This document shows, one piece after another, positions 15,839 through 26,122 of a stretch of DNA of 46,011 nt (within the stretch, counting starts at the first letter, position 1; every line of letters begins with the position of its first letter). The DNA is from Porphyromonas sp. oral taxon 278 str. W7784 (GTDB taxonomy: Bacteria > Bacteroidota > Bacteroidia > Bacteroidales > Porphyromonadaceae), in assembly GCF_000467855.2 (NCBI RefSeq), contig NZ_KI259241.1, positions 78,369 through 124,379 of the forward strand, in the 5' to 3' direction. The notes under the pieces are model-generated. The model saw nothing but the letters and a program-made list of their open reading frames with translations. It was not told where the DNA came from and did no database searches. The translations under genes were made by a program, and so were the position numbers.

Positions 15839-16399
15839 TTAGTTGCCTTTCTTAGCGTTCTTGAATGGTAGACCGAACTCCTTGAGGAGTGCATAACCTT
15901 CTTCGTCCGTCTGAGCCGAGGTGACGAACGTGATGTTCATCCCAAGGATCTTCGTGATGCCGTCGAGGTTGATCTCAGGGAAGATGATCTGCTCGCTGAT
16001 ACCGAGGGTATAGTTCCCACGACCATCGAACTTGCTTTCGATCCCCTTGAAGTCACGGATACGAGGCAGTGCGATACGGATCAGACGTTCGAGGAACTCG
16101 TACATCTGCTCACGACGCAGGGTGACCATGACACCGATAGGCATCTTCTTACGAAGCTTGAAGTTAGAGATATCCTTCTTAGAGACCGTAGCTACAGCCT
16201 TCTGACCGGTGATGGCCGAAAGCTCAGCGATAGCGACATCGATGATCTTCTTGTCCGCCGTAGCGATACCGAGACCCTGGTTGATGACGATCTTCTTGAG
16301 GACGGGCACCTGCATTCTGGACTTGTATCCGAACTGCTGAAGCAGGGCAGGAACGATGCGTTCCTTATATTCGTTCTTTAGACTTGCAGTGTTGCTCAT
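15839..16399 (-). CDS. rplE: 50S ribosomal protein L5
   Basis: The 186-residue L5 binds 5S rRNA in the central protuberance. The signature KIVINQGLG and the [20 protein letters not shown] loop are present. Its start codon shares one base with the rplX stop (TAATG), giving translational coupling; rpsN follows after 5 bases. Confidence 0.97.
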   Translation of the reverse strand: MSNTASLKNEYKERIVPALLQQFGYKSRMQVPVLKKIVINQGLGIATADKKIIDVAIAELSAITGQKAVATVSKKDISNFKLRKKMPIGVMVTLRREQMYEFLERLIRIALPRIRDFKGIESKFDGRGNYTLGISEQIIFPEINLDGITKILGMNITFVTSAQTDEEGYALLKEFGLPFKNAKKGN

Positions 16400-16719
16400 T
16401 ACTTGATCTCCTCTCCTGACTTTTTGGAATAACGTACAAGCTTCCCTTCGTCATTGAGACGACGACCGATACGCGTAGCCTTACCCGTCGCAGGATCTAG
16501 GACGTTGAGCTTAGCGATATGGATAGGAGCTTCCTTCTTCTCGATCCCCCCCTGAGGGTTCTTAGCGCTGGGCTTAGCATGCTTAGCGACGATGGCTACA
16601 CCCTCGACGATCGCACGCTGCTTGTCGACGAGGACTTCGAGCACGCGTCCCGTCTTACCCTTGTCTACACCGCTGAGGACGACTACCTGGTCGCCCTTCT
16701 TGATATGTAACTTACTCAT
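16399..16719 (-). CDS. rplX: 50S ribosomal protein L24
   Basis: The 106-residue assembly initiator of the 50S subunit has the KOW motif near the N-terminus ([20 protein letters not shown]). The stop overlaps the rplE start by one base. Confidence 0.97.
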   Translation of the reverse strand: MSKLHIKKGDQVVVLSGVDKGKTGRVLEVLVDKQRAIVEGVAIVAKHAKPSAKNPQGGIEKKEAPIHIAKLNVLDPATGKATRIGRRLNDEGKLVRYSKKSGEEIK

Positions 16720-16740
16720 TTCTTCTTTCGTCTTTAAGGG

Positions 16741-17106
16741 TTAGAGGACTTCAGGCGCGAGAGAAACGATCTTCATATTCACGGCACGTAGCTCACGAGC
16801 CACAGGGCCGAAGATACGGCTACCACGCATTTCGCCAGCAGCATTGAGCAGGACACAAGCGTTGTCATCGAAGCGGATGTAGGATCCGTCGGGGCGACGA
16901 ACTTCCTTCTTGGTGCGGACGATGATTGCCTTAGAGACGACCCCCTTCTTCAGGTCAGAAGAAGGGATGACGCTCTTGACAGCAACGACGATGATATCAC
17001 CGACAGAGGCATAGCGACGGCGCGTCCCGCCGAGGACACGGATACAAAGGGCTTCCTTTGCTCCGCTATTGTCTGCTACTACGAGTCTTGATTCTTGCTG
17101 GATCAT
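16741..17106 (-). CDS. rplN: 50S ribosomal protein L14
   Basis: The 121-residue protein begins [19 protein letters not shown] and ends with the conserved [11 protein letters not shown] segment. L14 lies at the subunit interface and contacts L19 and 16S rRNA. It is separated from rpsQ by 3 bases. Confidence 0.97.
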   Translation of the reverse strand: MIQQESRLVVADNSGAKEALCIRVLGGTRRRYASVGDIIVVAVKSVIPSSDLKKGVVSKAIIVRTKKEVRRPDGSYIRFDDNACVLLNAAGEMRGSRIFGPVARELRAVNMKIVSLAPEVL

Positions 17107-17109
17107 ATA

Positions 17110-17367
17110 CTACTTAGCTCTTTCGATAATATTGACTAATCTCCATCTCTTGGTACGGCTCAAAGGGCGAGTCTCCATGATACGGACAGTATCACCGATG
17201 TTGCACTCGTTCTTCTCGTCGTGAGCATGGTACTTCTTCGTCTTGTTGACGAACTTACCATAGATAGGGTGCTTTTCCTTCCACTTGACAGCGACCGTGA
17301 TGGTCTTGTCCATCTTATTGGAAGAAACGACGCCTACACGTTCTTTTCTTAATCTTCTCTGTTCCAT
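17110..17367 (-). CDS. rpsQ: 30S ribosomal protein S17
   Basis: The 85-residue primary 16S rRNA-binding protein has an OB fold, with [16 protein letters not shown] and [19 protein letters not shown] as the expected motifs. It lies in its standard place between rpmC and rplN. Confidence 0.97.
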   Translation of the reverse strand: MEQRRLRKERVGVVSSNKMDKTITVAVKWKEKHPIYGKFVNKTKKYHAHDEKNECNIGDTVRIMETRPLSRTKRWRLVNIIERAK

Positions 17368-17379
17368 CGGGGGGACACA

Positions 17380-17577
17380 TTAATTGTTGTTGAGTTCGCG
17401 CTCGCGAAGAATGGTCTTCATCTGAGCGATCGAGCGACGCATGCGACGGAGCTCAGCAGGCGAATCTGCTGGAGTGACGGCATGGTCAATGCGCTTCTTG
17501 TCGTAAGCTGCCTCTTCGGCTACCACACGCTCCTGTAGCTCAGGCGTAGTGAGCGCCTTAATCTCTGCTAGTTTCAT
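17380..17577 (-). CDS. rpmC: 50S ribosomal protein L29
   Basis: The 65-residue helical protein lies near the polypeptide exit tunnel. It begins MKLAEIKALTTPELQ and ends with the conserved RRSIAQMKTILRERE helix. It is less conserved than its neighbours, as is normal for L29, but gene order confirms it. Confidence 0.95.
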   Translation of the reverse strand: MKLAEIKALTTPELQERVVAEEAAYDKKRIDHAVTPADSPAELRRMRRSIAQMKTILRERELNNN

Positions 17578-17585
17578 CTCTTCAA

Positions 17586-18020
17586 TTACAGGTTAGTGTT
17601 AGACATATCGTAGTCACGACGGACGACGAACTTGGTAGTGACGGGGAGCTTCTGAGCCGCAAGGCGGAGAGCTTCCTTAGCCACTTCGAAGGAAACGCCT
17701 TCGATCTCGAAGAGCATACGACCTGGTGTCACGTTGGCGACAAAGCCTTCGGGCGAACCCTTACCCTTACCCATTCGGACGTCGGCAGGCTTCTTGGTGA
17801 TAGGCTTGTCAGGGAAGATACGTACCCAGACCTGCCCCTGACGCTGCATATAGCGAGTCACGGCGATACGAGCTGCTTCGATCTGACGACCAGTGATCCA
17901 GCGAGTGCCGAGTGACTTGATCCCGAAAGAACCGAAGGCGAGCTGGTTGCCGCGCTGAGCGTTACCCTTAGCGCGACCCTTCTGGACTCTTCTAAACTTA
18001 GTTTTCTTAGGTTGTAACAT
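17586..18020 (-). CDS. rplP: 50S ribosomal protein L16
   Basis: The 144-residue L16 sits near the peptidyl-transferase centre. It begins [19 protein letters not shown], and the [16 protein letters not shown] segment is standard. It is in normal order between rpsC and rpmC. Confidence 0.97.
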   Translation of the reverse strand: MLQPKKTKFRRVQKGRAKGNAQRGNQLAFGSFGIKSLGTRWITGRQIEAARIAVTRYMQRQGQVWVRIFPDKPITKKPADVRMGKGKGSPEGFVANVTPGRMLFEIEGVSFEVAKEALRLAAQKLPVTTKFVVRRDYDMSNTNL

Positions 18021-18042
18021 TGCTGTCTTCTGTTCTTATACG

Positions 18043-18792
18043 TTAGCGATTGCCTCCTCTTCTGCCACCACGACCATCACGACGGCTGTCACGACGATCA
18101 CGGCCACCTTCACGGCGAGGGCCATGGCCTGGCTGAGGGTTGGTGAACGAAGGAGCTAGGTCACGCTTACCGTAGACTTCACCCTTGCAGATCCACACCT
18201 TGATACCGAGGATACCGACCTTGGTCAGTGCTTCAGCCTGAGCGTAGTCGATGTCGGCACGGAGCGTGTGCAGAGGAGTACGTCCCTCCTTGTACATCTC
18301 GGAGCGAGCGATTTCAGCACCATTCAGACGACCAGAGATCTGTACCTTGATCCCTTCTGCTCCTCCACGCATAGCAGCACCAATGGCCCCCTTGACTGCG
18401 CGACGATAAGCAATCTTCCCTTCGAGCTGACGAGCGATGTTGTCAGCGACAATCGCAGCATCGATATCTGGACGACGAACTTCAAAGATGTTGATCTGAA
18501 CATCCTTGTTGGTTATCTTCTTGAGCTCTTCCTTGAGCGTGTCTACATCCTGGCCACCCTTACCGATCACGATACCTGGACGTGCCGTGCAGATGGTGAT
18601 AGTGACGTTCTTGAGAGCACGCTCGATGACGATACGAGAGACACTAGCCTTAGCCAGACGGACGCTGAGGTAGCGACGCAGGCGGCTATCTTCAAGAAGC
18701 TTGTCACCGTACTTACGACCGCCATACCAGTTGGAATCCCATCCACGGATGTATCCCAAACGACTGCTAATAGGATTAATCTTTTGTCCCAT
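18043..18792 (-). CDS. rpsC: 30S ribosomal protein S3 with Arg/Gly-rich tail
   Basis: S3 forms part of the mRNA entry channel. The 249-residue protein has the N-terminal segment [14 protein letters not shown], the KH domain motif [11 protein letters not shown] and the C-terminal S3 domain ([14 protein letters not shown]). After about residue 215 a tail rich in Arg, Gly and Asp ([19 protein letters not shown]) extends beyond the E. coli protein (233 residues). The tail is probably disordered and may contact RNA. Confidence 0.96.
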   Translation of the reverse strand: MGQKINPISSRLGYIRGWDSNWYGGRKYGDKLLEDSRLRRYLSVRLAKASVSRIVIERALKNVTITICTARPGIVIGKGGQDVDTLKEELKKITNKDVQINIFEVRRPDIDAAIVADNIARQLEGKIAYRRAVKGAIGAAMRGGAEGIKVQISGRLNGAEIARSEMYKEGRTPLHTLRADIDYAQAEALTKVGILGIKVWICKGEVYGKRDLAPSFTNPQPGHGPRREGGRDRRDSRRDGRGGRRGGNR

Positions 18793-18797
18793 CTGGT

Positions 18798-19202
18798 TTA
18801 GTTCTCTTTATTGGTTAGTGAATCGACAAAGATCGTGACGTGGTTCGAACGCTTACGGATACGATATCCACGACCCTGAGGGGCGGGACGCATACGCTTG
18901 AGCGTAGCAGCACCGTCGACGAAGATGCGAGAGATATAGAGCTCACCATCTTCTGCCTTACGTCCGTTCTTCTCTTCCCAGTTAGCGATAGCAGAGCGGA
19001 GGAGCTTCTCCACGCGAGCAGCGGCTTCCTTGTTAGAGAACTTGAGGACCCCGAGCGCACGACCTACTTCCATGCCACGCACTAGGTCAGCCACCAGGCG
19101 CATCTTGCGAGGCGAGGTGGGGACGTTGCGGAGCGAAGCGAAGTACGTAGACTTCAGGGCTTGCTTTCTTTCTTCGGCTGATATTTTCTTTCTTGCACCC
19201 AT
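18798..19202 (-). CDS. rplV: 50S ribosomal protein L22
   Basis: The 134-residue L22 lines the exit tunnel through its beta-hairpin. The core [15 protein letters not shown] and the hairpin with [18 protein letters not shown] are present. No unusual insertion is seen in the macrolide-contact loop. Confidence 0.97.
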   Translation of the reverse strand: MGARKKISAEERKQALKSTYFASLRNVPTSPRKMRLVADLVRGMEVGRALGVLKFSNKEAAARVEKLLRSAIANWEEKNGRKAEDGELYISRIFVDGAATLKRMRPAPQGRGYRIRKRSNHVTIFVDSLTNKEN

Positions 19203-19245
19203 TGTTTCTTTTCTTACTTAAAGGTCTGAATTACTTCCAGCCGAA

Positions 19246-19515
19246 TTACTTCTTCTTGTTACCGCCATGACCACGGAAGGTACGCGTAGGAGAGAATTCT
19301 CCGAGCTTGTGCCCTACCATGTTTTCGGTGATGAACACGGGGATGAACTTATTCCCGTTGTGTACGGCAATCGTATGACCGACGAAGTCAGGGCTGATCA
19401 TCGAGGCGCGAGCCCAAGTCTTGATGACGACCTTCTTGCCAGATTCATTCATCGCCAAGACCTTCTTCTCGAGCTTCAGGTTGATATATGGACCTTTCTT
19501 TAATGAACGACTCAT
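19246..19515 (-). CDS. rpsS: 30S ribosomal protein S19
   Basis: The 89-residue head protein begins [11 protein letters not shown] and ends with the conserved [18 protein letters not shown]. It forms a complex with S13, whose gene is not in this window. Confidence 0.97.
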   Translation of the reverse strand: MSRSLKKGPYINLKLEKKVLAMNESGKKVVIKTWARASMISPDFVGHTIAVHNGNKFIPVFITENMVGHKLGEFSPTRTFRGHGGNKKK

Positions 19516-19535
19516 AATTCTTTTTGATTAATCAG

Positions 19536-20360
19536 TTACTTCTTACGTCTCTCGATGATGTACTTAGACGAATGCTTCTTAGGAGCACGCGTCTTGAGAC
19601 CCTTAGCGTAGAGACCCGTACGAGAGCGTGGGTGACCACCAGAAGCGCGGCCTTCACCACCACCCATTGGGTGATCTACAGGGTTCATGACGACACCTCG
19701 GTTGTGAGGACGACGACCGAGCCAACGGCTACGACCGGCCTTACCAGAACGCTCGAGGGCGTGGTCTGAGTTACCTACGGCACCGATGGTAGCCTTGCAG
19801 GCGGAGAGGATACGACGAGTCTCTCCCGAAGGCATCTTGATGACAGCGTAGAGACCTTCGCGAGAAGTAAGCTGAGCGAAGACACCCGCAGAGCGGACCA
19901 TCTTAGCTCCCTGACCTGGACGAAGCTCGATATTGTGAATGATCGTACCGACAGGGATGTTAGCCAGGGGAAGGCTGTTCCCTACCTCAGGAGCTGCTTC
20001 AGCTCCTGACATCACTTGCTGACCTACCTGCAGGCCGTTAGGGGCGAGGATATAAGCCTTCGCACCGTCGGCGTAGTACAGCAGAGCGATACGAGCCGTA
20101 CGATTGGGGTCGTACTCGATGCTCTTGACCGTAGCAGGGATACCGTCCTTGTTTCTCTTGAAGTCGATAAGACGCAGCTTCTGCTTGTGACCACCACCGA
20201 TGTAGCGCATGGTCATCTTACCGGTGTTGTTACGACCACCGGACTTCTTCTTACCTACGACAAGGGACTTCTCTGGTGCGCTGGCAGTGATGTTATCGAA
20301 CGCACCAATAACCTTATGTCTTTGCCCCGGGGTAGTGGGCTTGAGTTTACGTATTGCCAT
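19536..20360 (-). CDS. rplB: 50S ribosomal protein L2
   Basis: The 274-residue L2 is needed for subunit joining and peptidyl transfer. The invariant region near the C-terminus, [13 protein letters not shown], includes the histidine implicated in peptidyl transfer. [10 protein letters not shown] and the [15 protein letters not shown] stretch are standard. Confidence 0.98.
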   Translation of the reverse strand: MAIRKLKPTTPGQRHKVIGAFDNITASAPEKSLVVGKKKSGGRNNTGKMTMRYIGGGHKQKLRLIDFKRNKDGIPATVKSIEYDPNRTARIALLYYADGAKAYILAPNGLQVGQQVMSGAEAAPEVGNSLPLANIPVGTIIHNIELRPGQGAKMVRSAGVFAQLTSREGLYAVIKMPSGETRRILSACKATIGAVGNSDHALERSGKAGRSRWLGRRPHNRGVVMNPVDHPMGGGEGRASGGHPRSRTGLYAKGLKTRAPKKHSSKYIIERRKK

Positions 20361-20368
20361 TGTTGAAC

Positions 20369-20662
20369 TTAGATGTTAGCGTAAAAGTCGATGGTCTGAC
20401 CCTTTTCAAGTGTAACGACAGCCTTCTTAAACGCAGCGACCTTGCCACGGATGAGTCCACTCTTCGTATAGCGAGCCTTACGCTTACCGCTATAGTTCAC
20501 GGTGTTTACACTTTCGACCTTTACATTGTACAGAGCCTCGACGGCCTTCTTGATCTCGATCTTGTTGGCATCAGGAGAGACGCGGAAGACGTAGCGCTCG
20601 GCAGTCTTCTCAGTCAGGGCAGTTGTCTTCTCCGTGATAACGGGCTTGATGATAATTCCCAT
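20369..20662 (-). CDS. rplW: 50S ribosomal protein L23
   Basis: L23 sits at the tunnel exit and docks trigger factor and signal recognition particle. At 97 residues it is typical. It begins [19 protein letters not shown], with the [19 protein letters not shown] segment. Confidence 0.97.
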   Translation of the reverse strand: MGIIIKPVITEKTTALTEKTAERYVFRVSPDANKIEIKKAVEALYNVKVESVNTVNYSGKRKARYTKSGLIRGKVAAFKKAVVTLEKGQTIDFYANI

Positions 20663-20681
20663 GATTCAGTATCTCCTTTGA

Positions 20682-21311
20682 TTATGCCTTAAACTGTTCG
20701 TTGATCACCGCTACAGCAGCCTCCGTCAGGACGAGCTTCTTGCAGTCAAGTACCGAGTAGGTATTGAGCTGGAAAGCGTTCATCACGCGAGCGGAAGGAA
20801 GGTTGCGGGAAGAGAGGACGAGGTTGTCCGAGAGAGCTTCGACGACGAAGAGCGCCTTCTGGTCTGCGACATGGAGTGCCTCAGAGAGAGCGACGAAGTC
20901 CTTCGTCTTAGGAGCAGCTAGCTCGAAGTTCTCGACGACGATGATCGCCTCGGAGGAAGCCTTGTAGCTCAGAGCAGAGCGACGGGCTAGAGCCTTGAGC
21001 TTCTTGTTGAGCTTGAAGCTGTAGTCACGTGGGGTAGGACCGAAGACACGACCACCACCTACGAGGACAGGAGAGTTGATATCCCCACGGCGAGCGCCGC
21101 CACCGCCCTTCTGACGGATCAGCTTGCGAGTACTCCCAGAGATCTCACTACGCTCCTTAGACTTGTGCGTACCCTGACGCTGGTTGGCCAGATATTGCTT
21201 TACGTCCAAGTAAATAGCGTGGTCGTTAGGCTGGATAGCGAAGATCGCATCATCGAGCGTGATCTTACGACCGGTATCTTCTCCCTTGATGTTATAGATG
21301 CTCAGTTCCAT
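20682..21311 (-). CDS. rplD: 50S ribosomal protein L4
   Basis: The 209-residue L4 has a globular body and a long tunnel loop with [19 protein letters not shown]. In E. coli it represses its own operon through the S10 leader; here rpsJ follows fusA by only 20 bases, so no equivalent leader is visible. Confidence 0.97.
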   Translation of the reverse strand: MELSIYNIKGEDTGRKITLDDAIFAIQPNDHAIYLDVKQYLANQRQGTHKSKERSEISGSTRKLIRQKGGGGARRGDINSPVLVGGGRVFGPTPRDYSFKLNKKLKALARRSALSYKASSEAIIVVENFELAAPKTKDFVALSEALHVADQKALFVVEALSDNLVLSSRNLPSARVMNAFQLNTYSVLDCKKLVLTEAAVAVINEQFKA

Positions 21312-21932
21312 TTACTTTTCGATTGCAACGATTGAACCTTTAGCACCGGGCACGCTCCCCTTGATGAGCAGGAGGTTGTGCTCGGGCATTACCTTGATCA
21401 CTTCGAGGTTCTGAACGGTGACACGTTCGTTACCCATCTGGCCCGCCATGCGAGTTCCCTTGAAGACCTTAGCTGGGTACGAGCACGCACCGACAGACCC
21501 GGGAGCACGAAGACGGTTGTGCTGACCGTGCGTAGACTGACCGACACCGCCGAAGCCGTGACGCTTGACTACACCCTGGAATCCCTTACCCTTGGACGTG
21601 CCGATTACATCGACGAAGACCGTCCCTTCGAAGAAATTCACGTCGATCACATCACCGAGATTGTACTGGCTGCAATCGAACCCCTTGAACTCGGCCAAGT
21701 GTCTCTTGGGAGCGACGCCAGCCTTCTGGAAGTGACCCTGAAGAGGCTTGGACGTGTGCTTTTCCTTAGCATCTACGAACCCAAGCTGAAGTGCTTCATA
21801 GCCATCCTTCTCAAGAGACTTGATCTGCGTCACCACGCAAGGACCTACTTCAATAACAGTGCATGGGATGTTCTTCCCCTCGGCACTGAATACGGATGTC
21901 ATTCCGATTTTCTTTCCTAATAAACCTGGCAT
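21312..21932 (-). CDS. rplC: 50S ribosomal protein L3
   Basis: The 206-residue early assembly protein begins [16 protein letters not shown]. It holds the signature [13 protein letters not shown] with the GQS-type loop near the peptidyl-transferase centre. The stop abuts the rplD start. Confidence 0.97.
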   Translation of the reverse strand: MPGLLGKKIGMTSVFSAEGKNIPCTVIEVGPCVVTQIKSLEKDGYEALQLGFVDAKEKHTSKPLQGHFQKAGVAPKRHLAEFKGFDCSQYNLGDVIDVNFFEGTVFVDVIGTSKGKGFQGVVKRHGFGGVGQSTHGQHNRLRAPGSVGACSYPAKVFKGTRMAGQMGNERVTVQNLEVIKVMPEHNLLLIKGSVPGAKGSIVAIEK

Positions 21933-21953
21933 TTCAGTTTCTTATTTAGTTGA

Positions 21954-22259
21954 TCACACCTTGATTTCTACTTCTACACCGCTGGGGAGCTCGAGCTTCA
22001 TAAGCGCATCGATGGTCTCAGCCGTAGAGTTGTAGATATCGATGAGTCGCTTGTAGGAGCTAAGCTCGAACTGCTCGCGGCTCTTCTTGTTGACGAAGGT
22101 CGAGCGGTTCACCGTGAAGATACGCTTGTGCGTAGGCAGGGGAATTGGACCACTAACCACAGCACCAGAGGCCTTGACGGTCTTGACGATCTTCTCTGCC
22201 GACTTATCGAGCAGCGTATGATCGTACGACTTCAACTTAATTCTAATCTTTTGGCTCAT
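21954..22259 (-). CDS. rpsJ: 30S ribosomal protein S10
   Basis: The 101-residue S10 (also NusE, a transcription antitermination partner) begins [18 protein letters not shown] and has the loop [19 protein letters not shown]. It follows fusA by 20 bases, so the str and S10 operons are fused, as is common in Bacteroidota. Confidence 0.97.
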   Translation of the reverse strand: MSQKIRIKLKSYDHTLLDKSAEKIVKTVKASGAVVSGPIPLPTHKRIFTVNRSTFVNKKSREQFELSSYKRLIDIYNSTAETIDALMKLELPSGVEVEIKV

Positions 22260-22279
22260 ATCTCTAGTTGTAATACTAT

Positions 22280-24403
22280 TTACTTGATCAGATCTACACG
22301 ACCACCTACTTCCTCAAGGACCTGACGAGCGATCGAAGAGGATACTGCTTCGTAGTGAGAGAAGGTCATCGATGAGGTAGCACGACCAGAAGTGATCGTA
22401 CGGAGGCTCGTCACGTAACCGAACATCTCTGCCAGGGGCACCTTAGCCTTGACAAGGCGCGCACCCGAAGGAGTGCTGTCCATACCTTCTACCTGACCGC
22501 GACGCTTGTTGAGGTCACCGATCACATCACCCATGTTTTCTTCAGGCGTATCGACTTCGAGCCTCATGATAGGCTCGAGGAGGACAGGACCTGCCTGAGC
22601 AGAAGCATTCTTGAAGGCCTGAATAGCACAGATCTCGAAGGAGAGCTGGTCAGAGTCCACGGGGTGGAACGAACCGTCGAGAAGCGTAACCTTCAGCTTG
22701 TCGAGTGCATAACCAGCGAGGACACCGTTGGTCATAGCCTTCTGGAAGCCCTTCTGTACAGAGGGGATGAATTCCTTAGGCACGTTACCACCCTTGACTT
22801 CATCGACGAACTGTAGATCGCCTTCGAAGCCTTCGTCAGCAGGTTCTACACGTACGATGATATCAGCGAACTTACCACGACCCCCAGTCTGCTTCTTGTA
22901 GACTTCACGGAGTTCGACGGGCTTGGTGATAGCTTCCTTGTAAGAAACCTGAGGCTTACCCTGGTTAGCTTCGACCTTGAATTCGCGCTTCAGACGGTCG
23001 ATGATGATCTCGAGGTGGAGCTCACCCATACCGCTGATGACGGTCTGGCCTGTTTCTTCGTTGGTCTGAACACGGAAGGTTGGGTCTTCTTCAGCAAGCT
23101 TAGCAAGACCGACACCCATCTTGTCCATATCCTTCTGCGTCTTAGGCTCGACAGCGATACCGATAACGGGTTCGGGGAAGTCGATAGACTCGAGGATGAT
23201 AGGAGCATCTTCTGCGCAGAGCGTGTCACCCGTACGGATATCCTTGAAGCCTACACCAGCACCGATGTCACCGCAACCGATGACTTCCATGGGGTTCTGC
23301 TTGTTGGAGTGCATCTGGAAGAGACGAGAGATACGTTCCTTCTTCTCGGAGCGCGAGTTGTAGACATAAGAGCCAGCCTGCAGCTCACCAGCGTAGACGC
23401 GGAAGAAGCAGAGACGACCTACGTAGGGGTCGGTAGCGATCTTGAACGCCAGAGCCGTCAGAGGCGAGCTGGGGTCTACCTTACGAACGATTTCCTTTTC
23501 GGGGTCGTTGGGGTCCGTACCGATGACCTCAGGAGTATCCATTGGGCTGGGCAGGTAAGCTGCGACAGCATCGAGGAGGGTCTGTACGCCCTTGTTCTTG
23601 AAGGAAGAGCCACAGAGCATGGGGCTGATCTTCATCGCAAGCGTACCCTTGCGGATAGCAGCGCGGATCTCATCTTCGGTGATCGTCGAAGGATCTTCGA
23701 AGTACTTCTCCATGAGGACGTCGTCGCAGTCAGCGAGCGTTTCGAGCATCTTATCGCGCCATTCTTCGGCTTCAGCCTGCAGTTCGGCGGGGATGTCGAT
23801 GATGTCGTAGTGAGCACCCATCGTCTCATCATCCCATACAAGAGCCTTCATCGTGACGAGGTCGACGACACCGCGGAAGGTTTCTTCCTGCCCTACAGGG
23901 ATCTGGATGGGGCAAGGGGTAGCACCAAGGACAGCCTTGACCTGGCGTACTACTTCGAAGAAGTTAGCACCGGAGCGGTCCATCTTGTTGACGTAGCACA
24001 CGCGAGGTACGCGGTACTTATCCGCCTGACGCCATACCGTCTCACTCTGAGGCTGTACGCCACCGACAGCGCAGAAGGTAGCCACAGCACCATCAAGGAT
24101 ACGGAGCGAACGCTCTACTTCGACCGTGAAGTCAACGTGTCCTGGGGTGTCAATGAGGTTGATCTTGTACTTCGTACCAGCGTAGTTCCAGAAAGTCGTC
24201 GTAGCAGCAGAGGTGATCGTGATACCACGCTCCTGCTCCTGCTCCATCCAGTCCATCGTAGCACCCCCATCATGTACTTCACCGATCTTGTGCGTAAGAC
24301 CGGTGTAGAAGAGGATACGTTCAGACGTAGTTGTCTTACCGGCATCGATGTGAGCCATGATGCCGATATTTCTTGTTAGTTCGAGGTGTTTATGGTCAGC
24401 CAT
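22280..24403 (-). CDS. fusA: Elongation factor G
   Basis: The 707-residue GTPase drives ribosomal translocation and recycling. The G-domain motifs are complete: [13 protein letters not shown] (P-loop), [11 protein letters not shown] (switch I), DTPGHVDF and NKMD. Domain IV, with [12 protein letters not shown], is also present. It lies between rpsG and rpsJ in standard order. Confidence 0.97.
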   Translation of the reverse strand: MADHKHLELTRNIGIMAHIDAGKTTTSERILFYTGLTHKIGEVHDGGATMDWMEQEQERGITITSAATTTFWNYAGTKYKINLIDTPGHVDFTVEVERSLRILDGAVATFCAVGGVQPQSETVWRQADKYRVPRVCYVNKMDRSGANFFEVVRQVKAVLGATPCPIQIPVGQEETFRGVVDLVTMKALVWDDETMGAHYDIIDIPAELQAEAEEWRDKMLETLADCDDVLMEKYFEDPSTITEDEIRAAIRKGTLAMKISPMLCGSSFKNKGVQTLLDAVAAYLPSPMDTPEVIGTDPNDPEKEIVRKVDPSSPLTALAFKIATDPYVGRLCFFRVYAGELQAGSYVYNSRSEKKERISRLFQMHSNKQNPMEVIGCGDIGAGVGFKDIRTGDTLCAEDAPIILESIDFPEPVIGIAVEPKTQKDMDKMGVGLAKLAEEDPTFRVQTNEETGQTVISGMGELHLEIIIDRLKREFKVEANQGKPQVSYKEAITKPVELREVYKKQTGGRGKFADIIVRVEPADEGFEGDLQFVDEVKGGNVPKEFIPSVQKGFQKAMTNGVLAGYALDKLKVTLLDGSFHPVDSDQLSFEICAIQAFKNASAQAGPVLLEPIMRLEVDTPEENMGDVIGDLNKRRGQVEGMDSTPSGARLVKAKVPLAEMFGYVTSLRTITSGRATSSMTFSHYEAVSSSIARQVLEEVGGRVDLIK

Positions 24404-24424
24404 TGTCTTTTGCTTGTCTTAGAA

Positions 24425-24901
24425 TTAGAATCTGAAGTGAGCAAACGCACGGTTGGCTTCTGCCATACGGTGCATATCTTCCTTGCGCTTGAAGGCAGCA
24501 CCTTGGCTATTGAATGCATCCACAATCTCTGCTGCAAGCTTGTCTGCCATGGTCTTACCACCACGCTTGCGAGCAAAGAGGATGAGGTTCTTCATGGAGA
24601 TAGATTCCTTACGCTCGGCGCGGATTTCCGTTGGCACCTGGAAGGTAGCACCACCGATACGGCGGCTCTTGACTTCTACCTGGGGAGTGATGTTGTCGAG
24701 CGCAGCCTTCCAGATCTCAAGAGCAGTCTTATCTTCCTGCTGGATCTTCTTGCCTACGATCTCAAGCGCGGTGTAGAAGATATCGAAGGCGATATTCTTC
24801 TTACCGTCGTACATCAGGTGATTAACGAACTTCGTCACCTTTACGTCACCAAATACGGGATCAGGTAGTACCTGTCTCTTTTTGGGTTTAGCTTTTCTCA
24901 T
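24425..24901 (-). CDS. rpsG: 30S ribosomal protein S7
   Basis: The 158-residue S7 organises the 16S 3' domain. It begins [19 protein letters not shown] and holds [12 protein letters not shown] and [12 protein letters not shown] structured 233-base spacer lies upstream, between it and rpsL, where S7 autoregulation acts in E. coli. Confidence 0.97.
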   Translation of the reverse strand: MRKAKPKKRQVLPDPVFGDVKVTKFVNHLMYDGKKNIAFDIFYTALEIVGKKIQQEDKTALEIWKAALDNITPQVEVKSRRIGGATFQVPTEIRAERKESISMKNLILFARKRGGKTMADKLAAEIVDAFNSQGAAFKRKEDMHRMAEANRAFAHFRF

Positions 24902-25134
24902 TGCTTAATGTAATTGCGTTTCTGTCGATTGGTTGTGCTTGGATCTTCTTCAACGCTCCCGCTGGAGCATTTACTCAACCTTGCTAGCCTATCCAACGAA
25001 CTCAAGAAACTTGGTTCTATTGATTCTTAGCTTGCCTCACGTCTCAGCCTCTCTCGAGACCAGAGCTATCGAGGCTCTTGGGTCGGCGAGACTCCTCGTC
25101 TCTCCGAAGGGTTAGCGTTTACGCCGCTAGGGTA
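24902..25134 (-). promoter_or_regulatory. Structured rpsL-rpsG spacer, candidate S7 autoregulatory site
   Basis: All other gaps in this operon are 43 bases or less, but this one is 233. It contains pairing segments: AGCCTC with GAGGCT (25044-25076 area) and GAGAC with GTCTC (25090-25107 area). E. coli S7 represses its own synthesis by binding the same spacer. No coding sequence is credible here. The protein-binding role is inferred from position. Confidence 0.4.
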
Positions 25135-25539
25135 TTACTTCTTACCCTTAGCTGGAGCAGCCTGACCGGGCTTAGGACGCTTAGCACCATACTTAGAGCG
25201 GCGCTGTAGACGACCGTTGACACCAGCTGTATCGAGTGATCCACGTACGATGTGGTAACGAACCCCTGGCAGGTCCTTCACACGACCACCACGTACCAGC
25301 ACGATGCTGTGCTCTTGAAGGTTGTGACCCTCACCTGGGATGTAGGCATTGACTTCCTTACCATTCGTCAGGCGGACACGAGCGACCTTACGCATCGCAG
25401 AGTTTGGCTTCTTAGGAGTCGTCGTGTACACACGCACACAGACACCTCGGCGTTGGGGGCAGGAGTCCAGAGCAGGGCTCTTACCCTTCTCGACGAGTGA
25501 CTCACGTCCCTTTCTAACCAATTGTTGAATAGTTGGCAT
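25135..25539 (-). CDS. rpsL: 30S ribosomal protein S12
   Basis: S12 guards decoding fidelity at the A site. The 134-residue protein keeps both lysines tied to streptomycin sensitivity ([10 protein letters not shown] and GGRVKDLPG), so it looks wild-type there. It has the usual Cys-containing RGVCVRVYT segment and a basic, Pro/Ala/Lys-rich C-terminus. It is the first gene of the operon. Confidence 0.97.
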   Translation of the reverse strand: MPTIQQLVRKGRESLVEKGKSPALDSCPQRRGVCVRVYTTTPKKPNSAMRKVARVRLTNGKEVNAYIPGEGHNLQEHSIVLVRGGRVKDLPGVRYHIVRGSLDTAGVNGRLQRRSKYGAKRPKPGQAAPAKGKK

Positions 25540-25620
25540 TTCGTTTCTACTTATGTTTGAATAACTTATCTACTGATTAGTAGCCACAGAGCATACTATA
25601 GGTATACTCCACGAAGTGCA

Positions 25621-25650
25621 CAAAGGTACACATAATTCACGAATATACAA
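25621..25650 (-). promoter_or_regulatory. Promoter of the ribosomal operon
   Basis: On the minus strand TACCTTTG (25621-25628) fits TAnnTTTG. A TTG lies 19 bases further upstream (25648-25650), in the -33 position. The leader to rpsL would be about 75 bases. No other strong promoter was seen inside the operon. Confidence 0.75.
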
Positions 25651-26044
25651 TAGGATGCGTCTATTTTAATCCCACCCTTCCTTCTCTGGGGTTTTGGAGA
25701 AGGCTCCTCCCCTACCCCCTCCTTCGCCCAAGACCTTACGCCTTGATCGAAGCCCAAGGAGCACCTGTAGCAAGTCCCCATTTATCCCCAAACTCAGCGA
25801 AGACTTTTACTTCCCCAGAGGCACTACTAGCGCCACCCAAGAAGCACTAGTAGCGCTTCCCAAGAGGTAGCAGTAGCGCCTCCGAAGCCTCGCCAGCACC
25901 TTCTATTGGCCAAAATCTGCGAGGGCTCTTTTCTACACCCATTGAACAACTATTCCCGTCACAGAAGGCCCTTACCTCGAAGAGAGCAAGTGACACATGG
26001 AGAAGGGGAAGGCAAGGCAGAGGAAAGAGAAGAGGGATGGGACA
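25651..26044. other. Intergenic region without recognised gene
   Basis: Apart from three tandem 23-base units (25820-25888), nothing is supported. Short open frames here have no credible protein character. Confidence 0.5.
25820..25888. repeat. Three tandem 23-bp repeats
   Basis: Units start at 25820, 25843 and 25866 and share AGCACTAGTAGCGC-like and CCCAAGA-like blocks with several mismatches. The period is exact. Role unknown. Confidence 0.65.
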
Positions 26045-26085
26045 AAAACAACTTCCCCGAGCGACGGAGGGCGTCACTCGGGGAA
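26045..26085 (-). terminator. Terminator of the 26123-26806 gene
   Basis: A 13-base stem with one mismatch (26053-26065 with 26073-26085) is followed on the minus strand by TTGTTTTTG. It lies about 40 bases beyond the stop codon. Confidence 0.75.
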
Positions 26086-26122
26086 AGGGGAAGGCGGAGG
26101 GCGGGCTCGCTTCGGGCCTTCG

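Noticed and set aside
23015-24379. 454-residue plus-strand open frame
   Set aside because: It lies entirely antisense to fusA, whose protein is unmistakable; the reverse frame has no family character.
24933-25115. 60-residue plus-strand open frame in the rpsL-rpsG spacer
   Set aside because: It is short, opposite to the operon, without a promoter or protein-like features.
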